DNA of 64,000 bases from Streptomyces sp. NBRC 110611 (GTDB taxonomy: Bacteria; Actinomycetota; Actinomycetes; Streptomycetales; Streptomycetaceae): the NCBI RefSeq assembly GCF_001590865.1, contig NZ_BBUY01000005.1:248001-312000 (forward strand), given 5' to 3'. Each line of letters starts with the position of its first letter. Positions within the stretch are counted from its first letter, which is position 1. Positions 1 through 7,384 of the stretch are shown one piece after another. The notes under the pieces were generated by a model, which ran no database searches, was not told the origin of the DNA, and saw nothing but the letters and a program-made list of their open reading frames with translations. The translations under genes and the position numbers were made by a program.

Positions 1-266
1 GTGAAGCGCACGCCGTACTCGACGACCGCGCCCGGGTCGCCGGTCCAGTCGGTGACCACCCGGACCGCCGCGGCCATGGTGAACATGCCGTGGGCGATGA
101 CGTCCGGCAGCCCGACCTCCTTGGCGAACTTCTCGTTCCAGTGGATGGGGTTGAAATCGCCGGAGGCGCCCGCGTACCTGACGAGTGTGGCCCGGCTCAC
201 GGGAAAGTCCTGCGCCGGGAGTTCGGTGCCGGCCTCGACCTCGTCGTAGGAAATCTTGGCAGTCAT
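1..266 (-). CDS. MaoC-family hydroxyacyl dehydratase (HadB-like), N-terminal part only
   Basis: The ATG is at 266 and the gene reads leftward off the window, so only about 88 residues are visible. They carry the hydratase signature GDFNPIHWN (residues 36-44, with the expected catalytic Asp37 and His42), followed by GLPDVIAHGMFTM, typical of a single-hotdog (R)-specific hydratase. The gene starts one base after the stop of the next MaoC gene, so the two are co-transcribed. In mycobacteria the equivalent rpmG2-hadA-hadB order encodes the heterodimeric (3R)-hydroxyacyl-ACP dehydratase of fatty acid elongation. By that analogy this is the catalytic HadB-type subunit. The family is clear; the exact substrate in this organism is inference. 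Confidence 0.85.
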   Translation of the reverse strand, partial: MTAKISYDEVEAGTELPAQDFPVSRATLVRYAGASGDFNPIHWNEKFAKEVGLPDVIAHGMFTMAAAVRVVTDWTGDPGAVVEYGVRF

Positions 267-267
267 C

Positions 268-723
268 TCAGGCCTCCTCCTTCGCGGCACGGACGACCAG
301 CTTGGTGAAAGCGGTGACGACGTGTTCGCCCGCTTCGTCGTGCACCTCGCCGCGGATGTCGATGATGTCGTTGCCGGCCATCGACTTGATCGCCTCGATG
401 GTGGAGGTGACGGTCAGCCGGTCACCGCTGCGTACCGGCCGCGTGTAGGCGAACTTCTGGTCGCCGTGCACCATGCGGTCGTAGTCCAGGCCCAGTTGCG
501 GGTCCGCGACGACCTCTCCCGCGGCCGCGAAAGTGATCGCGAACACAAAAGTCGGCGGTGCGATCACATCGGGGTGGCCGAGTGCCCTGGCCGCTTCGGC
601 ATCGGTGTAAGCGGGGTTGGTGTCACCGATCGCCTCGGCGAATTCCCGGATCTTCTCCCGGCCGACCTCGTAAGGCGTGGTGGGCGGATACGTACGGCCG
701 ACAAAGGACTGGTCGAGCGCCAT
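268..723 (-). CDS. MaoC-family N-terminal domain dehydratase (HadA-like)
   Basis: A 151-residue hotdog protein starting MALDQSFVGRTYPP, with FAEAIGDTNPAY near residues 28-39 and DVIAPPTFVFAI following. It resembles the FAS1-like MaoC N-terminal subunit of HadAB dehydratases. Asn-Pro replaces the Asn-x-x-His of the active partner, consistent with a substrate-holding rather than catalytic subunit. I chose the ATG at 723 because AAACGGAGG lies about 10 bases upstream; a TTG at 732 would sit almost on that site. It lies between rpmG and the partner gene and is probably translated with it. The role in (3R)-hydroxyacyl-ACP dehydration is inferred from family and gene order. Confidence 0.85.
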   Translation of the reverse strand: MALDQSFVGRTYPPTTPYEVGREKIREFAEAIGDTNPAYTDAEAARALGHPDVIAPPTFVFAITFAAAGEVVADPQLGLDYDRMVHGDQKFAYTRPVRSGDRLTVTSTIEAIKSMAGNDIIDIRGEVHDEAGEHVVTAFTKLVVRAAKEEA

Positions 724-806
724 GGCCCGCAACCTCCGTTTACTGATGGTGATAACGCCGTGAGGCCGCCCCCATTCCTGGGGACGGCCTCACGGACGAG
801 CCTGTG

Positions 807-971
807 TTATCGCGTCTCGCGGTGCGCGGTGTGCGAGTTGCAGCGCGGGCAGTGCTTCTTCATCTCCATGCGGTCCGGGTTGTTACGCCGGTTCTTCTTG
901 GTGATGTAGTTCCGCTCCTTGCACTCCACGCAGGCCAGCGTGATCTTCGGGCGGACGTCGGTGGCAGCCAC
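807..971 (-). CDS. rpmG: 50S ribosomal protein L33
   Basis: A 54-residue protein starting at a GTG (971), V-A-A-T-D-V-R-P-K. Its length and sequence match bacterial L33, a small protein of the large ribosomal subunit. Two Cys-x2-Cys pairs (CVEC near residues 17-20 and CPRC near 42-45) make this the zinc-binding (C+) form. Streptomyces genomes usually also encode a zinc-free paralogue under Zur control. The gene is upstream of the two MaoC genes and downstream of tRNA-Met and tRNA-Thr on the same strand, the same order as thrT-metT-rpmG2-hadA in mycobacteria. I see no oddities. Confidence 0.95.
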   Translation of the reverse strand: MAATDVRPKITLACVECKERNYITKKNRRNNPDRMEMKKHCPRCNSHTAHRETR

Positions 972-1059
972 GTGAGTGCTCCTTGACGGACGGATGGACG
1001 GATTAACGCAGAAAAGAGTAGCCGATCGAAGGACCGACCCCACAATCGGCTACTGTCTG

Positions 1060-1132
1060 TAGCGGTGACCGGACTTGAACCGGTGACACAGCGATTATGA
1101 GCCGCTTGCTCTACCGACTGAGCTACACCGCT
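1060..1132 (-). tRNA. tRNA-Met (anticodon CAT)
   Basis: A 73-nt cloverleaf on the minus strand. The 5' acceptor strand AGCGGTG pairs with CACCGCT, the D-arm reads TAGCTCAGTCGGTAGAGC, the anticodon loop CTCATAA gives CAT, and the T-arm is GGTTCAAGTCC. CCA is not encoded. The lack of initiator-specific features, such as the GGG-CCC anticodon-stem triple, suggests an elongator Met tRNA. Confidence 0.93.
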
Positions 1133-1178
1133 GCGATGCGCGTGGACCCCGTCCGAAGACGGGAGCCTCACACATCAG

Positions 1179-1251
1179 AGCCCCAAAACGGAATCGAACC
1201 GTTGACCTTCTCCTTACCATGGAGACGCTCTGCCGACTGAGCTATTGGGGC
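1179..1251 (-). tRNA. tRNA-Thr (anticodon GGT)
   Basis: A 73-nt cloverleaf on the minus strand. GCCCCAA pairs with TTGGGGC, the D-arm is TAGCTCAGTCGGCAGAGC, the anticodon stem TCTCC/GGAGA encloses loop ATGGTAA (anticodon GGT), and the T-arm is GGTTCGATTCC. It lies 46 bases upstream of tRNA-Met in the direction of transcription, so the two are probably one transcript with rpmG downstream. Confidence 0.93.
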
Positions 1252-1433
1252 GAGCGATGAAGACATTACACGGCCCGCCGCCAAACGTGAAATCCGTACC
1301 GGCGGCCGCGGCCCGCCCGCCCCGCGCACCACACCGGTACGACTATTGCGCGCCTGCGCCAAGCTCCCCCGGCGGCGCCCTAATCTCAAAGGCACGCTGC
1401 GTGATCATGTACGCCGGGCCCTCGAGGAGCGCG

Positions 1434-2702
1434 ATGACCGACAGCACTTCGCCGCAGCCGCAGCCCCAGCCGGGAAAGCCGGGCGGCCCCGGCCGGCGCA
1501 CCAGGGCGGACAGCGGCGCGCTGGTCCTGTGCGGCGCCCGGCTCGCCGACGGCCGCACCGTGGACGTACGGCTGGGCGGCGGATGCATCGAGGCCGTGGG
1601 GACGGCCGGCAGCCTCGCCCCGCAGGGCTCCCGCGTCGACCTGGCCGGCTACCTCCTGCTGCCCGCCCCCGCCGAGCCCCACGCGCACTGCGACACCGCG
1701 CTGACGGCGGACTCCGAGGGCCCGGCCTCCGACTCCCCCGACGATGTCCAGCGGCGCACCACCGAGGCCGCGCTGCTGCAGCTGGGGCACGGCGCCACCG
1801 CCTCCCGCAGCCATGTCCGGATCGGCGACGTACAGGGGCTGCGCTCCCTGCAGGCGGTGCTCCAGGCCCGCCGGTCGCTGCGCGGGCTGGCCGATCTGGC
1901 GGCGGTCGCGGTGCCGCGGGTGCTGACCGGGGTGGCCGGCGCGGACGGGCTGGCGATGCTGCGGGACGCGGTGAAGATGGGCGCCTCGGTGATCGGCGGC
2001 TGCCCCGACCTGGATCCCGATCCGGCCGGATACGTCGAGACGGTCCTGGAGCTGGCGGGGGAACACGGCTGCCCGGTGGACCTGCACACCGACGGTGACG
2101 ACCCGGCCCGGCTGGCCCGCTTCGCGGCGATGTCCGGCGGACTTCGGCCGGGCGTCGCACTCGGCCCGTGCGCCGGGATGGCCCGGATGCCGCGCAGTGT
2201 GGCGGCCCGGGTCGCCGAGCAGCTGGCCGCCGCCGATGTGGCCGTCGTCTGCCTGCCGCAGGGCGACTGCACGGGCCTGGAGCGCTACGGCTCGCGGGTG
2301 GCGCGGCCGGCTCCGGTACGGCTGCTGCGGGCGGCCGGGGTGCGGGTGGCGGCCGGCAGCGGGGCGCTGCGGGACGTGGCGAACCCGGTGGGGCGCGGTG
2401 ACCCGTTGGAGGCCGCGTACCTCCTGGCGTCTCTGGGCGAGGCCACGCCGGAGGCGGCGTACGAGGCGGTGAGCTCGGCGGCGCGGGCGACGCTGGGCCT
2501 GCCGGAGGTCCGCGTCGAGGCGGGCTTCCCCGCGGAGCTGCTGGCGGTGCGCGGCGAACGGATCGCCGGGGTGCTCTCCCTGGCCTACAGCCGGATCGTG
2601 GTCCACCGGGGGCGGGTGGTCGCCCGCACCAGCGCGGTGCGCGAGTACTGCGACTCCGCGGCCGAGGTGGCACTGGAACTGCCCCGGCAGTCACAGCGTT
2701 AG
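1434..2702 (+). CDS. Amidohydrolase-family protein (cytosine-deaminase-like)
   Basis: A 422-residue protein. A Pro/Gln-rich N-terminus is followed by an amidohydrolase composite domain: beta-sandwich ALVLCGARLADGRTVDVRLGG, then the metal-site strand LAGYLLLPAPAEPHAHCD, where the HAH pair corresponds to the HxH ligands. The central PVDLHTDGD resembles the barrel strand with a metal-binding His of cytosine deaminases. Near the C-terminus the expected HGTD-type motif is replaced by AAGSGALRD, so the Asp ligand position is altered. The family is clear; whether it deaminates a pyrimidine or does something else cannot be told. I chose the ATG at 1434, after GAGG, over an upstream in-frame start overlapping tRNA-Thr. 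It begins just past the tRNA cluster on the opposite strand. Confidence 0.8.
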   Translation: MTDSTSPQPQPQPGKPGGPGRRTRADSGALVLCGARLADGRTVDVRLGGGCIEAVGTAGSLAPQGSRVDLAGYLLLPAPAEPHAHCDTALTADSEGPASDSPDDVQRRTTEAALLQLGHGATASRSHVRIGDVQGLRSLQAVLQARRSLRGLADLAAVAVPRVLTGVAGADGLAMLRDAVKMGASVIGGCPDLDPDPAGYVETVLELAGEHGCPVDLHTDGDDPARLARFAAMSGGLRPGVALGPCAGMARMPRSVAARVAEQLAAADVAVVCLPQGDCTGLERYGSRVARPAPVRLLRAAGVRVAAGSGALRDVANPVGRGDPLEAAYLLASLGEATPEAAYEAVSSAARATLGLPEVRVEAGFPAELLAVRGERIAGVLSLAYSRIVVHRGRVVARTSAVREYCDSAAEVALELPRQSQR

Positions 2703-2797
2703 GTGTTCCGTCCGGAGGGGCTTCCCGGAGGGGTTGGCGGCGCTTCGCCCGGCCGGTCCCCCGCTCGCCGGCGGCACGTGGGCGTACCGTCGTGATC

Positions 2798-3460
2798 ATG
2801 CGCATTGTCATCGCAGGTGGACATGGTCAGATCGCGCTGCGGCTGGAGCGGTTGCTCGCCGCGCGCGGGGACGAGGTCGCGGGTGTCATCCGCCGGACCG
2901 AGCAGGCCGGCGACGTGCTGGCCGCGGGCGCCGAGCCGGTGGTCTGCGACCTGGAGGCGGCATCGGTCCCGGATGTCGCCCGGCATCTGGAGGGCGCCGA
3001 CGCGGCGGTCTTCGCGGCGGGCGCGGGCCCGGGCAGCGGCGCCGCGCGCAAGGACACGGTGGACCGTGGCGCGGCGGCGCTGTTCGCGGACGCCGCCGAG
3101 GCGGCGGGCGTACGCCGCTTCCTCGTCGTCTCCTCCATGGGCGCGGACCGCGAGCCGCCGGCGGGCACCGACCCGGTGTTCGCCGCGTATCTGCGGGCGA
3201 AGGGCGCCGCGGACGCGGACGTACGCGCCCGCGCCGGCCTGGACTGGACGATCCTGCGGCCCGGACGGCTGACCGACGGCACCGGCACCGGCCTGGTGCG
3301 GCTCGCCGAGACCACCGGGCGCGACGAGGTGACCCGCGACGACGTGGCGGCCGTCCTGGTGGAGCTGCTCGACGAGCCGGGCACCATCGGCCGCACCCTG
3401 GAGCTGATCGGCGGCGACGTCCCGGTCCCCGAGGCCGTACGCGCCGTAGCCGCCGGATGA
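2798..3460 (+). CDS. NAD(P)-binding atypical short-chain dehydrogenase-like protein
   Basis: A 220-residue Rossmann protein. It opens MRIVIAGGHGQIALRLERLL, a GxxGxxG nucleotide-binding loop straight after the first strand. RFLVVSSMGAD sits at the SDR Ser position and DWTILRPGRLTD near residues 150-160 is typical of the NmrA/YwnB-like atypical SDR group (NAD(P)H-binding family). It has no YxxxK pair in the classical place; YLRAKGAAD supplies a Tyr and Lys with the right spacing. The substrate is unknown. I chose the ATG at 2798 over a GTG six bases upstream. It stands 95 bases after the amidohydrolase and ends in a short tandem repeat before a strong terminator. Confidence 0.8.
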   Translation: MRIVIAGGHGQIALRLERLLAARGDEVAGVIRRTEQAGDVLAAGAEPVVCDLEAASVPDVARHLEGADAAVFAAGAGPGSGAARKDTVDRGAAALFADAAEAAGVRRFLVVSSMGADREPPAGTDPVFAAYLRAKGAADADVRARAGLDWTILRPGRLTDGTGTGLVRLAETTGRDEVTRDDVAAVLVELLDEPGTIGRTLELIGGDVPVPEAVRAVAAG

Positions 3461-3530
3461 GGACACGAACCGCCGCGTGAGGTCACGAACCGCCGAGTAA
3501 GGACACGAACCGTCGCATGAGGACATGAAA
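3459..3530 (+). repeat. 20-bp tandem repeat, about 3.6 copies
   Basis: Copies start at 3459, 3479, 3499 and 3519 (the last partial), each close to GAGGACACGAACCGCCGCGT with one to four changes. The array begins exactly at the stop codon of the upstream gene and ends inside the following hairpin. No function is evident. It looks like local slippage-type duplication at a gene end. Confidence 0.85.
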
Positions 3531-3575
3531 AACCCCTCCTCTCTCTGCCGTTCTCGCAGAGAGAGGAGGGGTTTT
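3529..3575 (+). terminator. 20-bp perfect hairpin, probably bidirectional terminator
   Basis: Positions 3529-3548 (AAAACCCCTCCTCTCTCTGC) are perfectly complementary to 3556-3575, with a 7-base loop. The stem has an A run on one side and a T run on the other, so it can act as an intrinsic terminator for both the plus-strand upstream gene and the minus-strand tRNA-Tyr transcript that converge here. Confidence 0.9.
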
Positions 3576-3584
3576 CGCTACCTG

Positions 3585-3666
3585 TGGCGGCGCTAGGATT
3601 CGAACCTAGGAAGGCGAAGCCGGCAGATTTACAGTCTGCTCCCTTTGGCCGCTCGGGCACACCGCC
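3585..3666 (-). tRNA. tRNA-Tyr (anticodon GTA)
   Basis: An 82-nt class II tRNA on the minus strand. GGCGGTG pairs with CGCCGCC, the D-loop contains CCCGAGCGGCCAAAGGG, the anticodon stem CAGAC/GTCTG region gives loop CTGTAAA (GTA), there is a long variable arm, and the T-arm is GGTTCGAATCC. In S. coelicolor the plasmid SLP1 integrates in a tRNA-Tyr gene, but this copy is intact and no duplicate of its 3' end is seen at the far end of element 1. Confidence 0.93.
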
Positions 3667-3853
3667 AGGTTTTACCGACAAAGAGCCGCTGTGGGCGGCG
3701 CTCCGTGGCAACGACGTAAACGATACCTGATGCCCAGGGGTGCTCCGCCACTCGATTCGGAACCGCTGGATCTTGGCCGGGTGGCTAGGCTTGGCAAGCG
3801 GTCCGGGCACGGTCCGCACCCTGACGGATCTACGTACGAGGAGCCAACTCAAC

Positions 3854-4342
3854 ATGGCCGACTCCAGTTTCGACATCGTCTCGAAGGTAGAGCGGCAGGA
3901 GGTCGACAACGCCCTCAACCAGGCCGCCAAGGAGATCTCCACGCGCTACGACTTCAAGGGCGTGGGCGCGTCCATCGCCTGGTCGGGCGAGAAGATCGAG
4001 ATGCGGGCCAACGCCGAGGAGCGGGTCAAGGCCGTGCTCGACATCTTCCAGTCCAAGCTGGTCAAGCGCGGGATCTCACTGAAGGCGCTGGACGCCGGTG
4101 AGCCGCAGGCCTCGGGCAAGGAGTACAAGATCTTCGCCTCGATCGAGGAGGGGATCTCCCAGGAGAACGCCAAGAAGGTCGCCAAGATCATCCGCGATGA
4201 GGGCCCGAAGGGCGTCAAGGCGCAGGTGCAGGGCGACGAGCTGCGGGTCAGCTCGAAGAGCCGGGACGACCTGCAGGCGGTACAGCAGCTGCTGAAGGGC
4301 AAGGACCTGGACTTCGCCCTCCAGTTCGTGAACTACCGGTGA
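3854..4342 (+). CDS. YajQ-family nucleotide-binding protein
   Basis: A 162-residue protein, [23 protein letters not shown], full length for the YajQ/DUF520 family. These proteins have a two-ferredoxin-like fold that binds nucleic acid or nucleotides; some members bind cyclic-di-GMP. The C-terminal FALQFVNYR is the normal family end. The last 18 bases before the stop are the left copy of a direct repeat whose second copy lies at 17424-17441, followed there by TAA. Element 1 therefore inserted inside the 3' end and restored the same last residues with a new TGA. The chromosomal tail of the gene is now 13 kb away. The start ATG follows a short AT-richer leader. Confidence 0.93.
   Translation: MADSSFDIVSKVERQEVDNALNQAAKEISTRYDFKGVGASIAWSGEKIEMRANAEERVKAVLDIFQSKLVKRGISLKALDAGEPQASGKEYKIFASIEEGISQENAKKVAKIIRDEGPKGVKAQVQGDELRVSSKSRDDLQAVQQLLKGKDLDFALQFVNYR
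4323..4340 (+). repeat. Left attachment-site repeat of element 1
   Basis: AGTTCGTGAACTACCGGT, identical to 17424-17441. It covers the last codons of yajQ. The core contains the small dyad AGTTC-GT-GAACT, as expected for a tyrosine-recombinase crossover region. Confidence 0.88.
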
Positions 4343-4370
4343 TCAACCGGCCTGACCTGCACGAACGCGG

Positions 4371-5692
4371 CTAGGCAGACTGCGCAGGGCACAACGGGGG
4401 CACATCGCCGAGGACAGCCTCGACGGCAGCCCGCGTTGTGTCTTCCTCATCGGGCCACAGGTGCGTATACGTGTCGAGCGTGATCGACGGCTTCGTGTGC
4501 CCGAGCCGCTTCTGCACGGTCTTCACGTTCTCACCGTGCTTGATCAGCAGCGAGGCGTAGAAGTGCCGTAGGTCGTGCAGGCTGGCCCCCTCGGGGATCA
4601 CCACCCGGGCCGGTTCGCGCCCCTCGGGCTTGCCGGCGCGTACCCATGCCGCGTGCGCAGTGTCGTACGCCTTGGCGAGCGCCTCGCCCGCACGCTTGCG
4701 GGACCTCCCCCACACCTGCGACCAGGCGCCGCGCCGGAACACTTCCCGATGCTGGTTGAGGAAGAGGAGCCGCGCCGTGCGGGTACGGGGTTTCCGCGGG
4801 TCCGTACGATCCTCGATCTTCACGCCATGCGCCGGGAACTGTTCGAGATGCGCGGCGAGCGCGTCGACCACTGCTTTCGTGAGCGGCACCGTGCGATAGC
4901 TCTGATGGGTCTTGGGTTCGCCGAGGTACGGCTCGCCGTCGTCCGGGTCGACGAGTTGCTGACGCACCTTGACCTCCCGGCGCAGGAAGTCGATGCAGTC
5001 GACCTCCAGGCCGAACAGTTCCCCTTGGCGCAGCCCCGATGACGCCGCGAGCAGGTACAGGGCGCGGAATCTCGGCGCCGCCGCTTCGATGAGCGCCCGT
5101 ACGGCGTCGTTGTGCAGGGGCGTGACCTCGGCTTTCCGCTGGCGCGGCAGCCGAACGCCGTCACACGGGTTGCTCGCGATGATCCGGTCTCGTACGGCCG
5201 CCTTCAGGGGCGTGACCAGATAGGCGTACGTGACCTCTAGCGTCGAGGGCGCCAGCACCTGCGAACGGTCCTTTATCCAGGCTCGTATGTCCGACGCCCG
5301 TATGCCGGCAACCGGCCGATCACCGAACATCGGATAGATGTGATTGCGCAGCCCACGCTCAACGCGTGACGCCGTGGTGGGCCGGTGGACTGCGGACGTG
5401 CGCCACCGCTCGGCGACGGCCCGGAAGCTCTCTTTGCCGGCCGAGGGGGCGATGTACAGACCACGATCAAGGTCGGCCTTGACGGCGGCCGCGCGCGTGT
5501 CGGCGTCGGCCTTCTTGCCAAGTTCTCTTTGCACTGCTTCCCGCTGGCGTCACGCCAGCGGACCTGCCACCGCTTCCCCTTGCCGTGCTCGCTGCTCGGC
5601 ACCAGCTTCCGCGTCTTGCTGGTGTGCTCGCCGCACTCCTTGTCGTCCTTACCCGGACGGGACTTGTGCCAGCGGTCGTAAACCTCAGCCAT
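4371..5692 (-). pseudogene. int: Tyrosine integrase, split by a single-base deletion
   Basis: Two overlapping frames together make a normal AICE/phage integrase of about 440 residues. The first frame, from ATG 5692, begins MAEVYDRWHKSRPG and has the arm-binding region KRWQVRWRDASGKQCKEN. The second frame continues GKKADADTRAAAVKADLDRG, then a SAM-like core-binding domain and the catalytic domain: Arg in SGLRQGELFGL, HDLRHFYASLL, and LGHTKPSITLDTYTHL with the Tyr. The break lies at about 5516-5524, where the frame shifts by one base (expected AAC-TTN-GGC-AAG). Total length 1322 nt is one short of 441 codons. No slippery heptamer is present, so I read it as a mutation or sequence error. It is adjacent to the left end, as usual. 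Confidence 0.85.
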
Positions 5693-6545
5693 CCGTTTCC
5701 CTCCCCTTGCTGGGCAGCCCCTCTGCCTCTGTGAGTACCGCTCGATCGGACTGTGCGCTGCGCCGTCCCCCGTACGCCTTCACGACCGGTTCGAGCTCGG
5801 CCAAGAGCGCTCGCGTGATGTGGCCGCGTGCGGATTGGAGAGCGCGCCTGCCTTCCGGCAGGTCGCCCCGCTCGCGTAGTCGCACCTCGCGTTCCGCGGC
5901 CAGGCCGTGCCCCCAGGTCTCGCGCGCCGCGTAGGCGACGTAATGCGGCGTGACACCGAGCCGCTTCGCTGCCTTGGCCTCCGCTTCATCGGGCTTGTCC
6001 TGCGTGTAGCGCACCTGTGCGTCGGCCGGCCAGGGGGAGCGCTCCGACAGCTCTGTCACCGCCTGCGCCACGCGGCCGGCCAACTCCTCTCCGGTCTGGT
6101 CGCTCCACCCCTTCACGTGCCAGCCGCCGGGGGTTCTCAGGGCGCGGGCGCTGGGGTTGTAGTCCCCGCCGAGCACGCGCCGCACCTCGCGGTCGTAGAC
6201 GCCCAGGTCGGGCGTCAGCCAGAGCGTTCCCTCGGGCAGCAGTTCCCCCAACGGGCGCCCGTAGATCAGCGGCAGTACGACCAGCTCGACGGCGGAAAGT
6301 GCACGCTGCCCGCGCTCGATCTGTCCCACAGTCGGACGGTGCCACGAGAGCCCGAGCTGTTGCGCCGTGCGCGCCACGTCTTCGGCTGTACGCCCCTTCT
6401 CCTCCCGTACGCGCTGCAACTGTCGGCCGATCGCCTTACCGAAGGCCGGGGCCTCTTCCAGGGCTCGCGTCCACTGATCGTCGACGCCGCCGGCGGCTGT
6501 GGAGCCGCCCTGCTGTTCTCGCTCGTTGCCATCACTTCGACTCAT
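5685..6545 (-). CDS. XRE-family helix-turn-helix regulator of element 1
   Basis: A 286-residue protein. Its N-terminal third has the helix-turn-helix FGKAIGRQLQRVREEKGRTAEDVARTAQQLG and the recognition segment HRPTVGQIERGQRALSAVEL (about residues 35-90). The remainder is charged and helical with no recognised enzyme motif. It overlaps the integrase start by 8 bases, so the two are translationally coupled. It is divergent from xis across a 96-base AT-richer spacer containing dyads. This arrangement suggests it controls the int/xis decision, analogous to KorSA-like or phage-repressor genes. The function is inferred from the domain and position. Confidence 0.78.
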   Translation of the reverse strand: MSRSDGNEREQQGGSTAAGGVDDQWTRALEEAPAFGKAIGRQLQRVREEKGRTAEDVARTAQQLGLSWHRPTVGQIERGQRALSAVELVVLPLIYGRPLGELLPEGTLWLTPDLGVYDREVRRVLGGDYNPSARALRTPGGWHVKGWSDQTGEELAGRVAQAVTELSERSPWPADAQVRYTQDKPDEAEAKAAKRLGVTPHYVAYAARETWGHGLAAEREVRLRERGDLPEGRRALQSARGHITRALLAELEPVVKAYGGRRSAQSDRAVLTEAEGLPSKGRETDG

Positions 6546-6641
6546 GGAGCGAAAGAATACATTCCGCTGGACACGGGTGCGAAAGATCGTTAAGTTTCGA
6601 GAGAACGATTTGATAACGCTTCAGCCGGAGGAATCCACACC
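6546..6641. promoter_or_regulatory. Divergent promoter/operator region between regulator and xis
   Basis: This spacer is AT-richer than the flanking genes. It holds the dyad ATCGTT (6586-6591) with AACGAT (6604-6609) and two GCGAAAGA direct repeats at about 6549 and 6579. A GGAGGAAT ribosome binding site precedes xis. The likely binding protein is the adjacent XRE regulator (inference). Confidence 0.55.
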
Positions 6642-6860
6642 ATGTCCCGCGCTCAACTCACCGGCCTCGCCGCCCCGAAGCACCGCAAGCTCGCCACCGC
6701 GCAAGAGCTCGCCGACTACTGCGGCGTACCGCTCGCCACGGTCTACCAGTGGAGTCACCGCGGAGGTGGCCCCCGCATGATCAAGGTCGGCCGCCACCTG
6801 CGCGCCCGCTGGGAGGACATAGAGCGCTGGCTCGACGAACAGGCGATAGACGCCGCATGA
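6642..6860 (+). CDS. xis: Excisionase-type MerR-fold DNA-binding protein
   Basis: A 72-residue protein with a single winged-helix of the MerR/excisionase type: KLATAQELADYCGVPLATVYQW (residues 16-37), the wing GGGPRMIKVGRHLRARWEDIERWLDEQ after it. Such proteins bend DNA at attL/attR and turn the tyrosine integrase toward excision. It has a good Shine-Dalgarno site and is divergent from the regulator. It is the first gene of the rightward replication operon. The gene itself is intact although int is not. Confidence 0.85.
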   Translation: MSRAQLTGLAAPKHRKLATAQELADYCGVPLATVYQWSHRGGGPRMIKVGRHLRARWEDIERWLDEQAIDAA

Positions 6861-6875
6861 CGCGCGTGCCACTCG

Positions 6876-6960
6876 CCCCGCCACGCACAAGGGCCGCCGA
6901 ACTCGATCATCTTCGGGACCTCCCGAAAATGATCGCCCCCGCCACGCACAAGGGCCGCCG
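6876..6960 (+). repeat. 24-bp direct repeat flanking a 13-bp hairpin
   Basis: CCCCGCCACGCACAAGGGCCGCCG-type sequence occurs at 6876-6899 and 6937-6960. Between the copies GATCATCTTCGGG (6905-6917) pairs with CCCGAAAATGATC (6922-6934), 12 of 13 positions, with a 4-base loop. The block fills most of the gap between xis and the next gene. It may be a regulatory or recombination site, or a duplication around a terminator. Confidence 0.8.
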
Positions 6961-7066
6961 GCGCAGCCACGCCGACGGCCCGAACGCCCTCGCTCACCAC
7001 TTCGCCAGTGATCGCTGGCGGCACCGGATCTCTCACCACCCGGGCCGCCCAGAAGGACGCACCACC

Positions 7067-7384
7067 ATGCAGACTACGTACCCCCGCCGCCCGCTCACCC
7101 CGCCCGCCATGGCCTACCGCCTCCGCGTCCGGCACGGATGGGTCGCGCTGCCCCAACCGACAAGGGAGTTCGGCGGGCTGGCCCCCGTCCCGTACGGCTA
7201 CCGGGCCGACATCTACATCGGGGCCGCGCGCGATATCGATGCGCACACCGCGCAGCAGCTCGCCACCGCCCTGGATGGCTGCGCGTTCTACACCGTGCGC
7301 GGCACCGACCCGCAGGGCCTCGCCGCCGTTGGTGACGCGCTGGACGCCCTGATCGGCGACGTCGCAGCGGGGAGGACCGTTTGA
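7067..7384 (+). CDS. Small AICE-associated protein of unknown function
   Basis: A 105-residue protein starting MQTTYPRRPLTPPAMAYRLRVRHGWVAL at an ATG. Its stop overlaps the TTG start of the Prim-Pol gene (TTGA), so they form one operon. The sequence has alternating beta-like segments (GWVALPQPTREFGGLAP, YRADIYIGAARDIDAHTAQQL) and a hydrophilic C-terminus. No domain is recognised. Proteins of this size often lie between xis and the replication gene in AICEs. Codon usage is typical of the host. No function is proposed. Confidence 0.6.
   Translation: MQTTYPRRPLTPPAMAYRLRVRHGWVALPQPTREFGGLAPVPYGYRADIYIGAARDIDAHTAQQLATALDGCAFYTVRGTDPQGLAAVGDALDALIGDVAAGRTV

Noticed and set aside
3585-3666. tRNA-Tyr as the attachment site of element 1 (as for SLP1)
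   Set aside because: No copy of the tRNA 3' end is found near 17.4 kb. The only direct repeat matches yajQ.
5516-5524. Programmed frameshift in the integrase gene
   Set aside because: No X-XXY-YYZ heptamer or stimulatory structure is visible, and neighbouring genes carry similar one-base losses, so decay or error is simpler.
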